Positions 27,975 to 38,094 are shown, numbered from the stretch's first letter. The stretch is 64,000 bases of DNA from Erythrobacter sp. JK5 (GCF_018205975.1 NZ_CP073577.1:930001-994000); one strand, 5' to 3'. Notes: generated by a model from the sequence alone, not told the origin. Numbers and translations are program-made.

Positions 27975-29318
27975 ATGAAAGGTTTTCACCTGCGCAAGCG
28001 CGCATCCGGAATGGCGCTGGCGATCGCGCTCGCAACCGGAGCCGTTGTCGCCACTGGCGCGATCTATGCCGAGCCGGCGCACGCCCAGAAGAAAAAGAAG
28101 AAGGACAAGGAACAGGCTTCGGCATATTCGAAGGAATTCGTCGATGCCTACCAGCCGCTCAACGAAGCTGCGAATGCCGAGGGTGCCGACGTGAATGCGC
28201 TCAAGCCGCAGCTGCTGGCGCTGGTTCCGCTGGCGCAGAGCGACGATGAGAAGATCGCTGCGGGCGGCATGATCTACAACGCCGCGATCAAGGTCAACGA
28301 TCCTGCGCTGCAACTGGCCGGGATGGAGCTCATGCTCGCCAGCAACAAGGTCCCGCTGGAGCAGGTCGGTCGCTACAATTTCATCGCTTACCAGCTGGCC
28401 GACGGGCAGAAGCAGTACGCGAAATCGCGCCAGTTCCTGCAGCAGGCGATCACCACCAATTTCTCTGCGCAGGGCGTGACGGTGGCCGACCTCCGGATCG
28501 CGATGGCCGAAAGTTTCTTTCAGGAAAAACTTTTCAAGGAAGGCCTCGCCTATCTCGACGGGGCGATCAAGGATCGCCAGCGCATGAACCAGCCGGTCGA
28601 GGAACGCTGGTATCGTCGCGGACTGACGGTGGCCTACAACAACCGGATCGTTCCCGAAGTCTACGATTTCACGCTGGGCTGGCTCACAAGCTTCCCATCG
28701 AACGAGAACTGGCGCGACGCGATCAACCTCACCCGCAATCTCAATGAATTCGGGGATCAGGAAATCCTCGACCTATTGCGCCTTAGCGCCAAGGTCGATG
28801 CGCTGCAGAACAAGCAGGACTACATCATCTACGTCGAGGCGGCAGATGCGCGACGTCTTCCGTTCGAGGTCAAGAACCTGATCGAGCAGGGCTACGCGTC
28901 GGGCAGCCTGAGCCGTGACGATATCTTTCTTGCGGATTCGCTTTCCACCGCCACTGGACGGATTGCCGTCGACAGGCGCGAATTGCCCTCGCTTGAAAGA
29001 GATGCCGGTGCGGCGGGCGCGTCGCTGCGGACCGTCGTCGCTGCGGGCGATGCATTCCTGAGCTACGGCGAATACGCCAAGGCAGCGCGGTTCTACGAGA
29101 AGAGCCTGGGCATGCCGGGCGTCGAAACCCCGCGCGTGTTGACCCGCCTCGGGATCGCACAGGTCGCGATGGGGCAGCACGACGCGGCGCAGGCAACCTT
29201 CGCCAAGGTCCAGGGCCAGCGCGCGCCGATTGCGCAGCTGTGGAGCGCCTATGCGGACATGCAGCAGGGCGGCTCGGCAACGGCCACCACGGCTGCCGAT
29301 ACGACCATCGGCGGATAA
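27975..29318 (+). CDS. Exported tetratricopeptide-like protein of unknown function
   Basis: 447 residues. Signal peptide of about 37 residues (MKGFHLRKRASGMALAIALATGA to AHAQ), then a KKKKKDKE patch and an all-helical body suggestive of TPR-like repeats (ASAYSKEFVDAYQPLNEAANAEG; YAKAARFYEKSLGMP). Two in-frame ATGs each have a perfect GGAGG: this one (TTGGAGGTACCCG) and one at 27918 (GGAGGTAAAG), which would add 19 residues before the signal. A terminator follows at 29358-29387. Confidence 0.85.
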   Translation: MKGFHLRKRASGMALAIALATGAVVATGAIYAEPAHAQKKKKKDKEQASAYSKEFVDAYQPLNEAANAEGADVNALKPQLLALVPLAQSDDEKIAAGGMIYNAAIKVNDPALQLAGMELMLASNKVPLEQVGRYNFIAYQLADGQKQYAKSRQFLQQAITTNFSAQGVTVADLRIAMAESFFQEKLFKEGLAYLDGAIKDRQRMNQPVEERWYRRGLTVAYNNRIVPEVYDFTLGWLTSFPSNENWRDAINLTRNLNEFGDQEILDLLRLSAKVDALQNKQDYIIYVEAADARRLPFEVKNLIEQGYASGSLSRDDIFLADSLSTATGRIAVDRRELPSLERDAGAAGASLRTVVAAGDAFLSYGEYAKAARFYEKSLGMPGVETPRVLTRLGIAQVAMGQHDAAQATFAKVQGQRAPIAQLWSAYADMQQGGSATATTAADTTIGG

Positions 29319-29357
29319 ACCGCGCAGCGTTGATCCGTACGGCAACGCAGAAAACAT

Positions 29358-29387
29358 GGGCGTCGGGACCATCCCGGCGCCCTTTTT
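29358..29387 (+). terminator. Rho-independent terminator
   Basis: GGGCGTCGGGA, loop CCA, TCCCGGCGCCC, then TTTTT: an 11-bp stem with one T-G wobble. It lies 40 bases past the exported repeat protein and just before the convergent NYN-domain stop. Confidence 0.9.
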
Positions 29388-29396
29388 CATGCGAAA

Positions 29397-30125
29397 TCAG
29401 CGCAGCCGCTTGACGTAGATCTGATTGTCGGAGCGGCGGTCGACCTGGAAGTTGTCGAGCGTACCGAACAGTTCGGACAGGCTCTGGAAACCGTAATTGC
29501 GCACGTCGAAGCTGGAACGGTTTCCCGCGATCTGCCCGACCTGCTGCAGCTTGGCATAACCCTTCTCGTCGCGTTTCGCCTCGGAATAGGCCCCGGTGAT
29601 GAGCTCCATCAGCTCGTCATCGACCATGCCGCCGGCATCCGGCTTGTCGCTTTTCCGTTCGCCCGACCTGTCGGCAGCGTAATTGGCGATCAGCTGCTTG
29701 ATATCGATGAACCGGGTGCAGACCGACTTGAACGCCTGCGGCGTTTTCGATTCGCCGAAGCCGTAGACTACGATCCCGTCCTGCCGCAGCCGGGTGACGA
29801 GCGGGGTGAAGTCGCTGTCGGAAGTCATGATCCCGAACCCATCGACCTTGCCCTGATAGAGCAGGTCGATCGCATCGATCGTCATCGCCATGTCGGTCGC
29901 GTTCTTGCCCTTGGACACATCGAACTGCTGCTGCGGGCGGATGCCGAACTTGTTGGTGATCTTGTCCCAGCGGGCAAGATTGTCCTTGGCAAAATTGCCG
30001 TAGGCGCGCCGGATATTGACCTGACCAAGCTCGGCCATGACCGTCAGCACCGGATCGATCCCTTCGGGCGTCGTGTTGTCTGCGTCGATCAGCAGAGCGA
30101 TGTTCTTGAGTTCGGATTCGGACAT
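29397..30125 (-). CDS. NYN domain and OST-HTH/LOTUS-type RNA-associated protein
   Basis: 242 residues. The N-terminal NYN (PIN-like) domain has conserved acids: LLIDADNTTPEG, SKGKNATDMAMTIDAIDLLY and MTSDSDFTPLVTRLRQDG. The C-terminal part (about 165-242) resembles an OST-HTH module (AYSEAKRDEKGYAKLQQVGQ). NYN proteins are probable ribonucleases, often for RNA surveillance; a specific target is unknown. Upstream is carbonic anhydrase on the same strand. Confidence 0.85.
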   Translation of the reverse strand: MSESELKNIALLIDADNTTPEGIDPVLTVMAELGQVNIRRAYGNFAKDNLARWDKITNKFGIRPQQQFDVSKGKNATDMAMTIDAIDLLYQGKVDGFGIMTSDSDFTPLVTRLRQDGIVVYGFGESKTPQAFKSVCTRFIDIKQLIANYAADRSGERKSDKPDAGGMVDDELMELITGAYSEAKRDEKGYAKLQQVGQIAGNRSSFDVRNYGFQSLSELFGTLDNFQVDRRSDNQIYVKRLR

Positions 30126-30164
30126 GGCGGCTAGATGGTCGCGGGGCGGGGGCAGGGCAAGCGA

Positions 30165-30806
30165 TTAATCCTCCGGCAGGAACTCGCCGGTGTCCTCGTC
30201 GAGCGAATAGAGCATGCCTTCGACGATCGAGAAATGGGCACCGCGCAGCTTTAACGAGCCCGCCTTTTCCTTCTCCGAGATCCACGGGAAGGTGCGCAGG
30301 TTTGCAAGGCTCTGGCGGATCGCGGCAAACTCCATCGCCAGTTCGGCCTTGCGCCCCGTGGTGCCATGCTTTTCCGCCACCGGCTGCCGGGCCTCGCTCA
30401 GGAGATTGATCCAGTTGGCGACGAACCCGCCTTCGCCAGGCGCGGCCGAGGCGAAATTCTGCGTCAGCGCCGCCTGGCACCCGCCGCACCGCCCATGCCC
30501 CATCACCACGATCTGCTTCACCTCCAGCATCTGCACCGCGAATTCGACCGCCGCCGATACGCCGTGAAGGCCGGGTGTCGTCTCGAACGGCGGCACCAGC
30601 GCCGCGACGTTGCGCACCACGAAGATTTCGCCCGGATCGACGTCGAAGATCTGCGCGGGATCGACCCGGCTGTCGCTGCAACTGATGATCATCAGCTTGG
30701 GATTCTGTCCCTCGATCGCGGTTTCCTTGAACCGGGCTCGCTGGCGCGGGTAGGTCTCCTCGCGAAAGCGGCGATATCCTCTCAGCAGCTCGGCATATTC
30801 AGGCAT
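30165..30806 (-). CDS. Beta-class carbonic anhydrase
   Basis: 213 residues. Zinc ligands are in the two family motifs CSDSRVDP (Cys, Asp, Arg) and HGRCGGC (His, Cys). Interconverts CO2 and bicarbonate. Its gene follows sbtB by 33 bases on the same strand, so this is an sbtA-sbtB-carbonic anhydrase operon for capturing inorganic carbon. No carboxysome or Rubisco gene is present in the window. Confidence 0.95.
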   Translation of the reverse strand: MPEYAELLRGYRRFREETYPRQRARFKETAIEGQNPKLMIISCSDSRVDPAQIFDVDPGEIFVVRNVAALVPPFETTPGLHGVSAAVEFAVQMLEVKQIVVMGHGRCGGCQAALTQNFASAAPGEGGFVANWINLLSEARQPVAEKHGTTGRKAELAMEFAAIRQSLANLRTFPWISEKEKAGSLKLRGAHFSIVEGMLYSLDEDTGEFLPED

Positions 30807-30839
30807 TGATCCCTCCGATCGCGGGGAGGGCGCCGGTCC

Positions 30840-31148
30840 CTAGAAACGCTCGCCCCGGATTACCGCGACATCCCACATCGACAGGATGAAGCCGTATTTC
30901 GTAAGCACGGGAGCGAGCGCCTCGGCAAGCGCCATCGCCTTGTCTTCCGCAGCTATCGTCAGCACGAACACCTTGTCGGTGCCCATCACGCGTTCCTCGC
31001 GCCAGGGCCCGTCGCGGCCCTTGCCGGAAGTAACCGGAACAATCGTCCATCCGGTGATCCCGGCTTCGTCGATCGCGTCCGTCACGCGCTTCTGCAGAGC
31101 CACGTCGGTCAGGATTTCGATCCGTTTGCGTGTCACTGTCTCGATCAT
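30840..31148 (-). CDS. sbtB: SbtB-like P-II family regulator
   Basis: 102 residues. Small P-II-like fold (KRIEILTDVALQKRVTDAIDEAG to SMWDVAVIRGERF) with the SGKGRDGPWREERV T-loop region. Partner of the bicarbonate transporter SbtA, which cyanobacterial SbtB tunes in response to adenine nucleotides. The protein ends without the C-terminal CGPxGC segment that many cyanobacterial SbtB proteins have. Its ATG overlaps the sbtA stop (ATGA). Confidence 0.85.
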   Translation of the reverse strand: MIETVTRKRIEILTDVALQKRVTDAIDEAGITGWTIVPVTSGKGRDGPWREERVMGTDKVFVLTIAAEDKAMALAEALAPVLTKYGFILSMWDVAVIRGERF

Positions 31149-32134
31149 GGTCCAACTCCTGCGCCGCCGGTCAGATAGACTGCAAATGCACTGATGAGCC
31201 CGATATTGACCAGCACGTTGAAGGGGAAAGTGATGCTGAGCGACATCGTCAGGTAGATGCCCGGATCCGCCTCCGGCAGGGCCAGGCGCATTGCGGCCGG
31301 CACCGCGATATAGCTGGCGCTGGCGCACAGGACGCCGAGCGCGGCCGCCGATCCTGCATCGAGACCGATTGCAGCGCCAAGACCTGTTCCCACCACACCG
31401 TTCACAATCGGCAGAAAGATAGCGATCGCCGTCAGGCGCCAGGTAATGGCGCGCGAATCCATCATCCTGCGGGCCGCGATGAGACCCATGTCGAGCAGGA
31501 AGATGCACAGCACGCCCTTGAACCCCGCTTCGAAGAACGGCGTCACTTCGGCGAAACCCCGTTCACCGGCGAGCATGCCGATGGCGAACGCTCCGAGCAG
31601 TAGAACGATCGACGAATTGGTGAACACCTCATGCAGCATTTCGCCGGTGCTTTGCGCGCCGTCTTCCTTGCTGCCAAGACCGCGCGCGAGCAGCAGGCCG
31701 CTCAGAATCGCGGGTGCCTCCATCGCCGCCATCACCGCGACCATGTAGCCGCCCGGCTCGCGCGACTGGCTGGTCAGGATCTCGACCGCCGTTACGAACG
31801 TCACGACGCTGATCGAGCCGTAATGCGCGGCAACCGCCCCCGAATTGATCCGGTCGAGCTTGCCGAACGACTTGAGCACCGCATAGGCGAAGAAAGGCAG
31901 CAGGAACCCCGCCGCGATCCCGGTGCCGAGCGCCGAAAGCACTGTACCGTCGATCCCGGATTTCGACATCGCAACCCCGCCCTTGATGCCGATTGCTGCC
32001 ATCAAATACAGCGACATCGCCTTGGCGATCGCCTCGGGGATGGCGAGATCGGACCGCGCAAAGGCCGCGAGCAGGCCAAGTACAAAGAACAACACCACCG
32101 GCGAGGTGAAGGTCTGGATGGCGGTGTCGAACAT
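31145..32134 (-). CDS. sbtA: Sodium-dependent bicarbonate transporter, SbtA family
   Basis: 329 residues with about ten membrane helices. Conserved SbtA elements are LYLMAAIGIKGGVAMSKSG and YGSISVVTFVTAVEILTSQSREPGGYMVAVMAAMEAPAILSGLL, and the second half repeats the fold. Imports bicarbonate with sodium in cyanobacteria; heterotrophic homologues are less characterised. It is the first gene of the operon with sbtB and carbonic anhydrase, divergent from lipA over 131 bases. Confidence 0.9.
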   Translation of the reverse strand: MFDTAIQTFTSPVVLFFVLGLLAAFARSDLAIPEAIAKAMSLYLMAAIGIKGGVAMSKSGIDGTVLSALGTGIAAGFLLPFFAYAVLKSFGKLDRINSGAVAAHYGSISVVTFVTAVEILTSQSREPGGYMVAVMAAMEAPAILSGLLLARGLGSKEDGAQSTGEMLHEVFTNSSIVLLLGAFAIGMLAGERGFAEVTPFFEAGFKGVLCIFLLDMGLIAARRMMDSRAITWRLTAIAIFLPIVNGVVGTGLGAAIGLDAGSAAALGVLCASASYIAVPAAMRLALPEADPGIYLTMSLSITFPFNVLVNIGLISAFAVYLTGGAGVGP

Positions 32135-32265
32135 GGGGTGCCCCGTTAGCGATCCTGCGCGTGCATGAAAAGCGAAACAGGTTGCATCGAATTCGTTCCC
32201 GAATGGCCGTTCGGGCGCGGAAGGTGCGCTTGCGGCAGGCGCTGCGGCAGCCTAGATGAGCGGGC

Positions 32266-33213
32266 ATGAACGATCTCGCGAACACCCCGCAGCCCGATCC
32301 GCAGGCGGACCGCCCGCCGCGCCAGCGCAAGCCCGACTGGATCCGGGTGCGTGCTCCCGTCAGCGAAGGCTATCACGAGACCCGCAAACTAATGCGCGAG
32401 CTCAATCTCAACACGGTGTGCGAAGAGGCGGCGTGCCCGAATATCGGCGAATGCTGGACCAAGAAGCACGCTACGGTGATGATCCTCGGCGATGTCTGCA
32501 CCCGCGCCTGCGCGTTCTGCAACGTCAAGACTGGGATGCCGCGCGCGGTCGATCCGCTGGAGCCCGAGAATACCGCGATCGCTGCGGCGAAGATGGGGCT
32601 CGAACATATCGTAATTACCAGCGTCGACCGCGACGACCTCCCGGATGGCGGGGCGGGGCAGTTCGTCAAGGTGATCGAGGCGCTGCGCCGCAACACGCCC
32701 GACACCACGATCGAGATCCTCACTCCCGATTTCCGCGGCAAGATGCGTGCCGCAGTCGAGGCTATTTGTGAAGCGGGTCCGGATGTTTACAATCACAACC
32801 TCGAAACCGTGCCACGATTGTACCCGACGATCCGCCCCGGCGCGCGCTATTATGCGTCGCTGCGGCTGCTCGAAGAGGTGAAGGCGCACAACCCGCTGAT
32901 CTTCACCAAGTCGGGGATCATGCTGGGGCTGGGCGAACAGCGGCTCGAAGTGCACCAGGTGATGGACGACATGCGCACCGCCGAGGTCGATTTCATCACC
33001 ATGGGTCAATACCTCCAGCCGACGCCCAAGCATGCCCGGGTCGAAGAGTTCGTGACCCCCAAGGCATTCGACGCCTATGGCGCGATCGCGCGGGCCAAGG
33101 GTTTCTTGCAGGTCGCGTCGAGCCCGCTCACGCGGTCGAGCTACCACGCGGGTGACGATTTCGCGGTAATGAAGGCCGCTCGGGAAGAAAAGTTCGCCAA
33201 AGCAAAGATTTGA
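32266..33213 (+). CDS. lipA: Lipoyl synthase
   Basis: 315-residue radical SAM enzyme that inserts two sulfurs into octanoyl groups on E2 and GcvH proteins. Two [4Fe-4S] clusters are indicated: [12 protein letters not shown] and the radical [32 protein letters not shown] and LPTYHAGDDF-type C-terminal residues complete the family pattern. The stop overlaps the next start by one base, coupling it to coq10. Confidence 0.97.
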   Translation: MNDLANTPQPDPQADRPPRQRKPDWIRVRAPVSEGYHETRKLMRELNLNTVCEEAACPNIGECWTKKHATVMILGDVCTRACAFCNVKTGMPRAVDPLEPENTAIAAAKMGLEHIVITSVDRDDLPDGGAGQFVKVIEALRRNTPDTTIEILTPDFRGKMRAAVEAICEAGPDVYNHNLETVPRLYPTIRPGARYYASLRLLEEVKAHNPLIFTKSGIMLGLGEQRLEVHQVMDDMRTAEVDFITMGQYLQPTPKHARVEEFVTPKAFDAYGAIARAKGFLQVASSPLTRSSYHAGDDFAVMKAAREEKFAKAKI

Positions 33214-33674
33214 TGCCTGGAATTAGAGAAACCCGCAGGCTTCCCTACAGCGCCGAGCAGATGTTCGATCTGGTCGCCGATGTCGCGCGCTATGGCGAAT
33301 TCCTGCCGTGGGTGATTGCCACGCGGGTCCGCTCGAACACCGAGACCGAGATGATCGCGGACATGGTTGTGGGCTTCAAGGCAATCCGGGAAAGCTTCAC
33401 GTCACGGGTGACGAAGGATCGCCCGCGCATGATCGACGTGCACTATATCGACGGCCCGCTGTCCGATCTCGATAATGTCTGGACCTTCCGCCCAATCGAC
33501 GAGCGCAGCTGCGAGATCGATTTCTGTGTCGATTTCACGTTCAAGAACCGTATGTTCGAACGGCTGGCCGGGCAATATTTCGACCGCGCCTTCCGGCGGA
33601 TGGTCGAAGCATTCGAACGCCGCGCGGCCGAGCTTTACGGCAACAGCAATTCGAGCGCGCAGATCGTCGCCTGA
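33213..33674 (+). CDS. Coq10/RatA-type START domain protein
   Basis: 153 residues. The Coq10/START-type fold is shown by [44 protein letters not shown] and a helix [23 protein letters not shown]. Coq10 homologues bind ubiquinone and help respiration; RatA is the related toxin-antitoxin name. The pairing with lipA is common in alphaproteobacteria. The ATG overlaps the lipA stop (TGATG). Its 3' end overlaps the convergent cinA gene by 40 bases. Confidence 0.92.
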   Translation: MPGIRETRRLPYSAEQMFDLVADVARYGEFLPWVIATRVRSNTETEMIADMVVGFKAIRESFTSRVTKDRPRMIDVHYIDGPLSDLDNVWTFRPIDERSCEIDFCVDFTFKNRMFERLAGQYFDRAFRRMVEAFERRAAELYGNSNSSAQIVA

Positions 33675-34147
33675 CGCCTGATGGAGGCGCGCGCGCCCGG
33701 TCCGTCGCCGCCGTCGAAATGCTTGAGCTCCCCCTCCTGTTCGCCTTCGTGATTGCGATAGGCGCGGGCGAACACCACGGTCCCCACCGGTTTGAGCTGG
33801 GTCCCGCCGCCCGGACCGGCGACACCGCTGATTGCCACCGCAACATCGGAATTCGACCGCTTGAGCGCACCTTGCGCCATCGCCCAGACGCAGGCGATCG
33901 ATACCGCACCGAACGTTTCGATGATTTCTTGCGGTACGCCCAGCGCCTCCATCTTCGCTTCGTTGGAATAGGTAACGAACCCCCGATCGAGCACCGCCGA
34001 CGACCCGGCGATTTCGGTAATCGCGGAGGCGACGAGACCCCCGGTGCAGCTTTCCGCAAGCGCGATCCTGCGCCCGGCGGCTGCGTTTTCGCTCACAACA
34101 CGGGCGGCAAGATCGATCAGGTCCGAAGGCAGGAGGGATTCGGTCAT
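33635..34147 (-). CDS. CinA family nicotinamide-nucleotide amidohydrolase
   Basis: 170 residues, the stand-alone C-terminal domain of CinA (PncC). [22 protein letters not shown] carries the catalytic Ser, and [13 protein letters not shown] with PVGTVVFA closes the site. Removes the amide from nicotinamide mononucleotide in NAD salvage. Minus strand, overlapping the 3' end of the coq10-like gene. Confidence 0.92.
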   Translation of the reverse strand: MTESLLPSDLIDLAARVVSENAAAGRRIALAESCTGGLVASAITEIAGSSAVLDRGFVTYSNEAKMEALGVPQEIIETFGAVSIACVWAMAQGALKRSNSDVAVAISGVAGPGGGTQLKPVGTVVFARAYRNHEGEQEGELKHFDGGDGPGARASIRRQATICALELLLP

Positions 34148-34158
34148 CGCCCGCGACC

Positions 34159-34704
34159 CTACTGCTTCTTGGGCGGACAGATCGAGGGGTTCTTGAACTC
34201 CCCCACTTCCGCGATGAAAGCCATCAGGCCGGCCACGTTCTCGGTAGGCAGGGGGCTGAGCAGTTCCAGCCCGCGTTCGATGTCACCGCAATTCTCGGGC
34301 TTGATCTCCTTGGCGATCATCTGGCCCACCGTGCCATCGACGAACGGGCGCAGGGTCGAATCCGGCAAGCTGGCAATCATCGCGTTGAGATCGACGCCGC
34401 CAGTCGCCTTGGGATCGGCCTGCCTGTTCATGTAGGTCTTGAGCACGCGAAATGCGCCCGGCCAGCTACCGCTCTGCCTGGCCCGGAAGGGTGCAATGAA
34501 CGTGTCGCCTTTGCGCGCGACGAACCCATCGGGCTTGAACTGGTTGCGGCACACGGTCCGCGCCGCGTCGTACGCGATCGGCATGGTGTATATCACGCCC
34601 GCAGATACGTCGGCCGCCGCGACGCACCCGTTTTGCGCATGGGCGAGCGAGGGCTGGGCGAGCGCCAGCAAGGCCGCGCAAGCGGCAAGAAACGGTTTCG
34701 ACAT
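34159..34704 (-). CDS. Exported conserved hypothetical protein
   Basis: 181 residues. Clean signal peptide [24 protein letters not shown], with a predicted cut after AHA. The mature part has four cysteines (at about residues 26, 51, 144 and 175) and ends [11 protein letters not shown] do not recognise a family. Its ATG shares a base with the ispDF stop, so it is probably co-translated with it. Confidence 0.75.
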   Translation of the reverse strand: MSKPFLAACAALLALAQPSLAHAQNGCVAAADVSAGVIYTMPIAYDAARTVCRNQFKPDGFVARKGDTFIAPFRARQSGSWPGAFRVLKTYMNRQADPKATGGVDLNAMIASLPDSTLRPFVDGTVGQMIAKEIKPENCGDIERGLELLSPLPTENVAGLMAFIAEVGEFKNPSICPPKKQ

Positions 34705-35870
34705 CAGGATTGCTCCGTTCGGGTAAGAGAAACGATGGCCTGCGCAGCGATCCCTTCGCCGCGCCCGGTAAAGCCGAGGCGTTCGGTGGTGGTCGCCTTG
34801 ATGCTGACTGCGGCCTCGTCGAGCGCAGCCAGTCGGGCGACTTCGGCGCGCATGGCAGGGCGGTGCGGGCCTATTTTCGGCGCCTCGCAGATGATGGTGA
34901 GGTCGATATTGCCCACTGTGTATCCGGCATCGCGGGCAATTTCGACCGCATGCTCGAGGAACCGCCCAGAACGCGCGCCCGACCATTGCGGATCGCCGGG
35001 CGGAAAATGCGTGCCGATATCGCCATCCCCGATCGCGCCAAGCACGGCATCGGTAATGGCGTGCAGCGCGACATCGGCATCGGAATGCCCGGACAATCCC
35101 TTATCGTGTTCGATCTTCACGCCGCACAGCCACAATTCCTCGCCTTCGACGAGACGATGCACGTCGAAACCCTGACCGATCCTGAACAACGGGGAAGCGG
35201 GTGACGTCATGAAGTCCTCAGAGTAAGTGATTTTGCGTAGGCGCTCATCGCCCTCGACCAGCGCGACTGTGCCCCCATTCTGTGCAAGCACTTGCGCATC
35301 GTCCCCCGCGATCGGATCGCCTGCCCAATTTCTGTGCGCCCTCAGTATTTCAGCGTAGCGGAACGCCTGGGGGGTCTGAACCCGTTTGAGCCGGTCCCTG
35401 TCAGCCGATCCCTCCATCGTGCCGCTTTCGTGGGCAATCGCAAGACTGTCGACCACCGGCAGCACCGGGATGGCGCCGGAATGGGCAGCAAGGGCCGTAA
35501 GGAGGCGCTTGATAACCGCTCGGGGCAGATCCGGTCGCGCCGCGTCATGGATCAGCACGTTTTCCGGGCATTCCCGTTCGATCGCTTCGAGCCCCTTGCG
35601 CACCGAAACCTGGCGGGTTTCGCCACCGGTGATGAATTTTACGGCAACAACCCCGGAAAGCGCCGCGCGCGCCGTATCTTCGCCATCGTCGGACACAACG
35701 ATGATCAAGGGTGAGGCACCGGCGCTCGCGAGCGTTTCAACCGAATGGCGAAGCAAGGGCTTGCCGCGCCAGTGGCGGAACTGCTTGGGCGTCTCGCCGC
35801 CCGCGCGCAATCCTTTCCCTGCCGCAACCACGATCGCTGCGAATGAGGGGGTGGGCTGGGGGTCGGTCAT
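34704..35870 (-). CDS. ispDF: Bifunctional IspD/IspF (MEP pathway)
   Basis: 388 residues, two enzymes of isoprenoid synthesis fused. The N-terminal IspD part (about 1-225) has VVAAGKGLRAGGETPKQF, LIHDAARPD and DRDRLKRVQTPQAF. The C-terminal IspF part (about 230-388) starts FRIGQGFDVHRLVEG, with metal-binding DVH, SGHSDADVALHAITDA and TTTERLGFTGRGEG. The fusion is usual in alphaproteobacteria. MTDPQPTPSF is chosen as start; extension upstream lacks support. Confidence 0.95.
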   Translation of the reverse strand: MTDPQPTPSFAAIVVAAGKGLRAGGETPKQFRHWRGKPLLRHSVETLASAGASPLIIVVSDDGEDTARAALSGVVAVKFITGGETRQVSVRKGLEAIERECPENVLIHDAARPDLPRAVIKRLLTALAAHSGAIPVLPVVDSLAIAHESGTMEGSADRDRLKRVQTPQAFRYAEILRAHRNWAGDPIAGDDAQVLAQNGGTVALVEGDERLRKITYSEDFMTSPASPLFRIGQGFDVHRLVEGEELWLCGVKIEHDKGLSGHSDADVALHAITDAVLGAIGDGDIGTHFPPGDPQWSGARSGRFLEHAVEIARDAGYTVGNIDLTIICEAPKIGPHRPAMRAEVARLAALDEAAVSIKATTTERLGFTGRGEGIAAQAIVSLTRTEQS

Positions 35871-35947
35871 TGCGGGGGAGCGCTTAGGGTCTGGACGGCA
35901 TTTCCGCAATCCACTATGCGCTGCCCAATTATTAGGCATCTCCACCC

Positions 35948-36964
35948 ATGACGACGCTTCCCTCCGCTCCGGCCTTGAAGCCGATCCACATCGGTCCGGT
36001 GACCATCGCCGAGCCGGTGTTGCTCGCGCCGATGACTGGCGTGACCGACATGCCGTTTCGCACCTTGGTGCGGCGCTATGGTTCGGGCCTCAACGTGACC
36101 GAAATGATCGCGAGCGAGGCCGCAATCCGCGAGACGCGCCAGTCGATCCAGAAGGCCGAGTGGGACAAGACCGAAGAACCGGTATCGATGCAGCTGGTCG
36201 GTTGCGATCCGGGCTCGATGGCCGAAGCCGCCAAGCTCCAGGAAGGCAACGGCGCGGCGATCATCGATATCAATTTCGGCTGCCCCGTGCGCAAGGTGGT
36301 GGGGCAGTTCGCAGGCTCGGCGCTGATGCGCGAGGTACCGCTGGCGACGAGGCTGATGGAAGCCACGGTCAAGGCGGTCGATGTGCCGGTCACGGTAAAG
36401 ATGCGGATGGGCTGGGATCACCAGAGCCTCAACGCGCCCGAAATGGCGCGGATTGCCGAGGATCTGGGCGTCAGGATGATCACCGTACACGGCCGGACCC
36501 GCAACCAGATGTACAAGGGGCACGCCGACTGGTCCTTCATCCGCAAGGTCAAGGAAGCGGTGTCGATCCCCGTCATCGTGAATGGCGATATCTGTACGAT
36601 CGAGGATGCTGCGAAGGCGCTGGAGCAGTCGGGCGCGGACGGGCTGATGATCGGGCGCGGAGCCTATGGCAAGCCGTGGTTGCTGGGGCAGGTGATGCAC
36701 TGGTGGCGCACCGGTGAATCCATTCCGACACCCAGCTTTGACGAGCAGTATCAAACGCTTGTTGAACATTATCAACGAATGCTCGAACATTACGGGCGCA
36801 ACGTGGGCACCAAGATCGCGCGCAAGCACCTCGGCTGGTATACGAAGGGAATGCACGGCTCGGCGGAGTTCCGCAACAAGGCCAATTTCATCGACGATCC
36901 GGACGAAGTGCTCGGCGAGATCGAGCGCTTCTACGAACCGTTCCTGAGGCGCCGCGCAGCGTGA
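35948..36964 (+). CDS. dusB: tRNA-dihydrouridine synthase DusB
   Basis: 338 residues. Reduces uridines in the tRNA D-loop with FMN. Motifs: [52 protein letters not shown] (catalytic Cys in GCP), [22 protein letters not shown] and [13 protein letters not shown]. Its stop TGA is shared with the ntrB GTG (GTGA). dusB directly upstream of ntrBC is the classical proteobacterial arrangement. Confidence 0.96.
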   Translation: MTTLPSAPALKPIHIGPVTIAEPVLLAPMTGVTDMPFRTLVRRYGSGLNVTEMIASEAAIRETRQSIQKAEWDKTEEPVSMQLVGCDPGSMAEAAKLQEGNGAAIIDINFGCPVRKVVGQFAGSALMREVPLATRLMEATVKAVDVPVTVKMRMGWDHQSLNAPEMARIAEDLGVRMITVHGRTRNQMYKGHADWSFIRKVKEAVSIPVIVNGDICTIEDAAKALEQSGADGLMIGRGAYGKPWLLGQVMHWWRTGESIPTPSFDEQYQTLVEHYQRMLEHYGRNVGTKIARKHLGWYTKGMHGSAEFRNKANFIDDPDEVLGEIERFYEPFLRRRAA

Positions 36965-38094
36965 GCGTGATGACCGATGCAGCCACTGGCGAGGCTGAAG
37001 GGCAAGGGGCGGACACCGACTGCGCGCAAGGCGGGCGCCCCGACGCCGCCGCGCAAGTCGGGGGCCTGATCTTCGCAGTGCTGCTGGTCGATCCCGAATT
37101 GCGGATCGTAGAGGCCAACCACGCGGCAGAGAACCTGTTCGGCACCAGCGCCAAGCGGTTCGTGGGGCAGATGCTGATCGACACGATCGGCACGGTCGGC
37201 AATCGCGTCGCGGAGCGGCTGGCCGATCCGGAAGCGGCGCTGGTCGCGCGCGATCAGGTGATTGCGGCTGGTGGGACCGAGAAGCGCGTCAACCTCACGG
37301 TATCGCCGGTTTCGGGATATCCGGGATGGCGGGTGGTGACGCTGTCCGAGATTGCACACGAGGAAAACGCGCGCGACGACAGCGGGGAATCCTCGCTCGG
37401 AGCGCCGACAATTCTGGCGCACGAAATCAAGAACCCGCTTGCCGCCATTCGCGGGGCAGGGCAGCTGGTCGCGCGCAAGCTGCCGCACGGCGACAAGAAG
37501 CTGGCGCGGATGATCACCGACGAGGTCGATCGGATTGCGCGGCTGATCGATCGGATGCAGCAGCTGGGCAGCACCCGGGCGGAACCGCTCATCCCGTGCA
37601 ACCCGCACGAAGCGATCCGTTCCGCGATCGCTACCGTGCGCGCAGCCGGTGCGGAGGGGGTGACGATCCGCGAGGAATTCGATCCCTCGTTGCCGCCCGT
37701 CATGGCCAATCGTGACGCGCTGGAACAGGTGCTGATCAATCTGGTGTCGAACGCCCGCGATGCGGCGATGGGCGATGCCCGGCCGGAGATCGTCGTGCAA
37801 ACCCGCTTCGTCAGCGGGCTTGCCTTCAGCGCCATTCGCCTTGGCCGGATGGTGCGGCTCCCGATCGAGATCACCGTCAGCGACAATGGTGCGGGAATCG
37901 ATGCGGCGATGCGCGAGCACGTGTTCGAACCATTCGTCTCGTCGAAGAAATCGGGGCAGGGACTGGGTCTCGCGCTGGTTCGGAAGCTGGTGCGCGACAT
38001 GAACGGCAGCGTCAGCCACGAACGCGACAGCCGCGCCGGATTGACGCATTTTCGCCTGCATCTGCCGCTGGGCGTAGCGGATAGCGCATCATGA
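36961..38094 (+). CDS. ntrB: Nitrogen regulation sensor histidine kinase NtrB
   Basis: 377 residues. An N-terminal PAS domain ([27 protein letters not shown]) is followed by the dimerisation/H box [19 protein letters not shown] and an ATPase part with [21 protein letters not shown] and [13 protein letters not shown]. Phosphorylates NtrC when nitrogen is short, under P-II control. GTG start, coupled to dusB. Coupled by ATGA to ntrC. Confidence 0.95.
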   Translation: MSVMTDAATGEAEGQGADTDCAQGGRPDAAAQVGGLIFAVLLVDPELRIVEANHAAENLFGTSAKRFVGQMLIDTIGTVGNRVAERLADPEAALVARDQVIAAGGTEKRVNLTVSPVSGYPGWRVVTLSEIAHEENARDDSGESSLGAPTILAHEIKNPLAAIRGAGQLVARKLPHGDKKLARMITDEVDRIARLIDRMQQLGSTRAEPLIPCNPHEAIRSAIATVRAAGAEGVTIREEFDPSLPPVMANRDALEQVLINLVSNARDAAMGDARPEIVVQTRFVSGLAFSAIRLGRMVRLPIEITVSDNGAGIDAAMREHVFEPFVSSKKSGQGLGLALVRKLVRDMNGSVSHERDSRAGLTHFRLHLPLGVADSAS

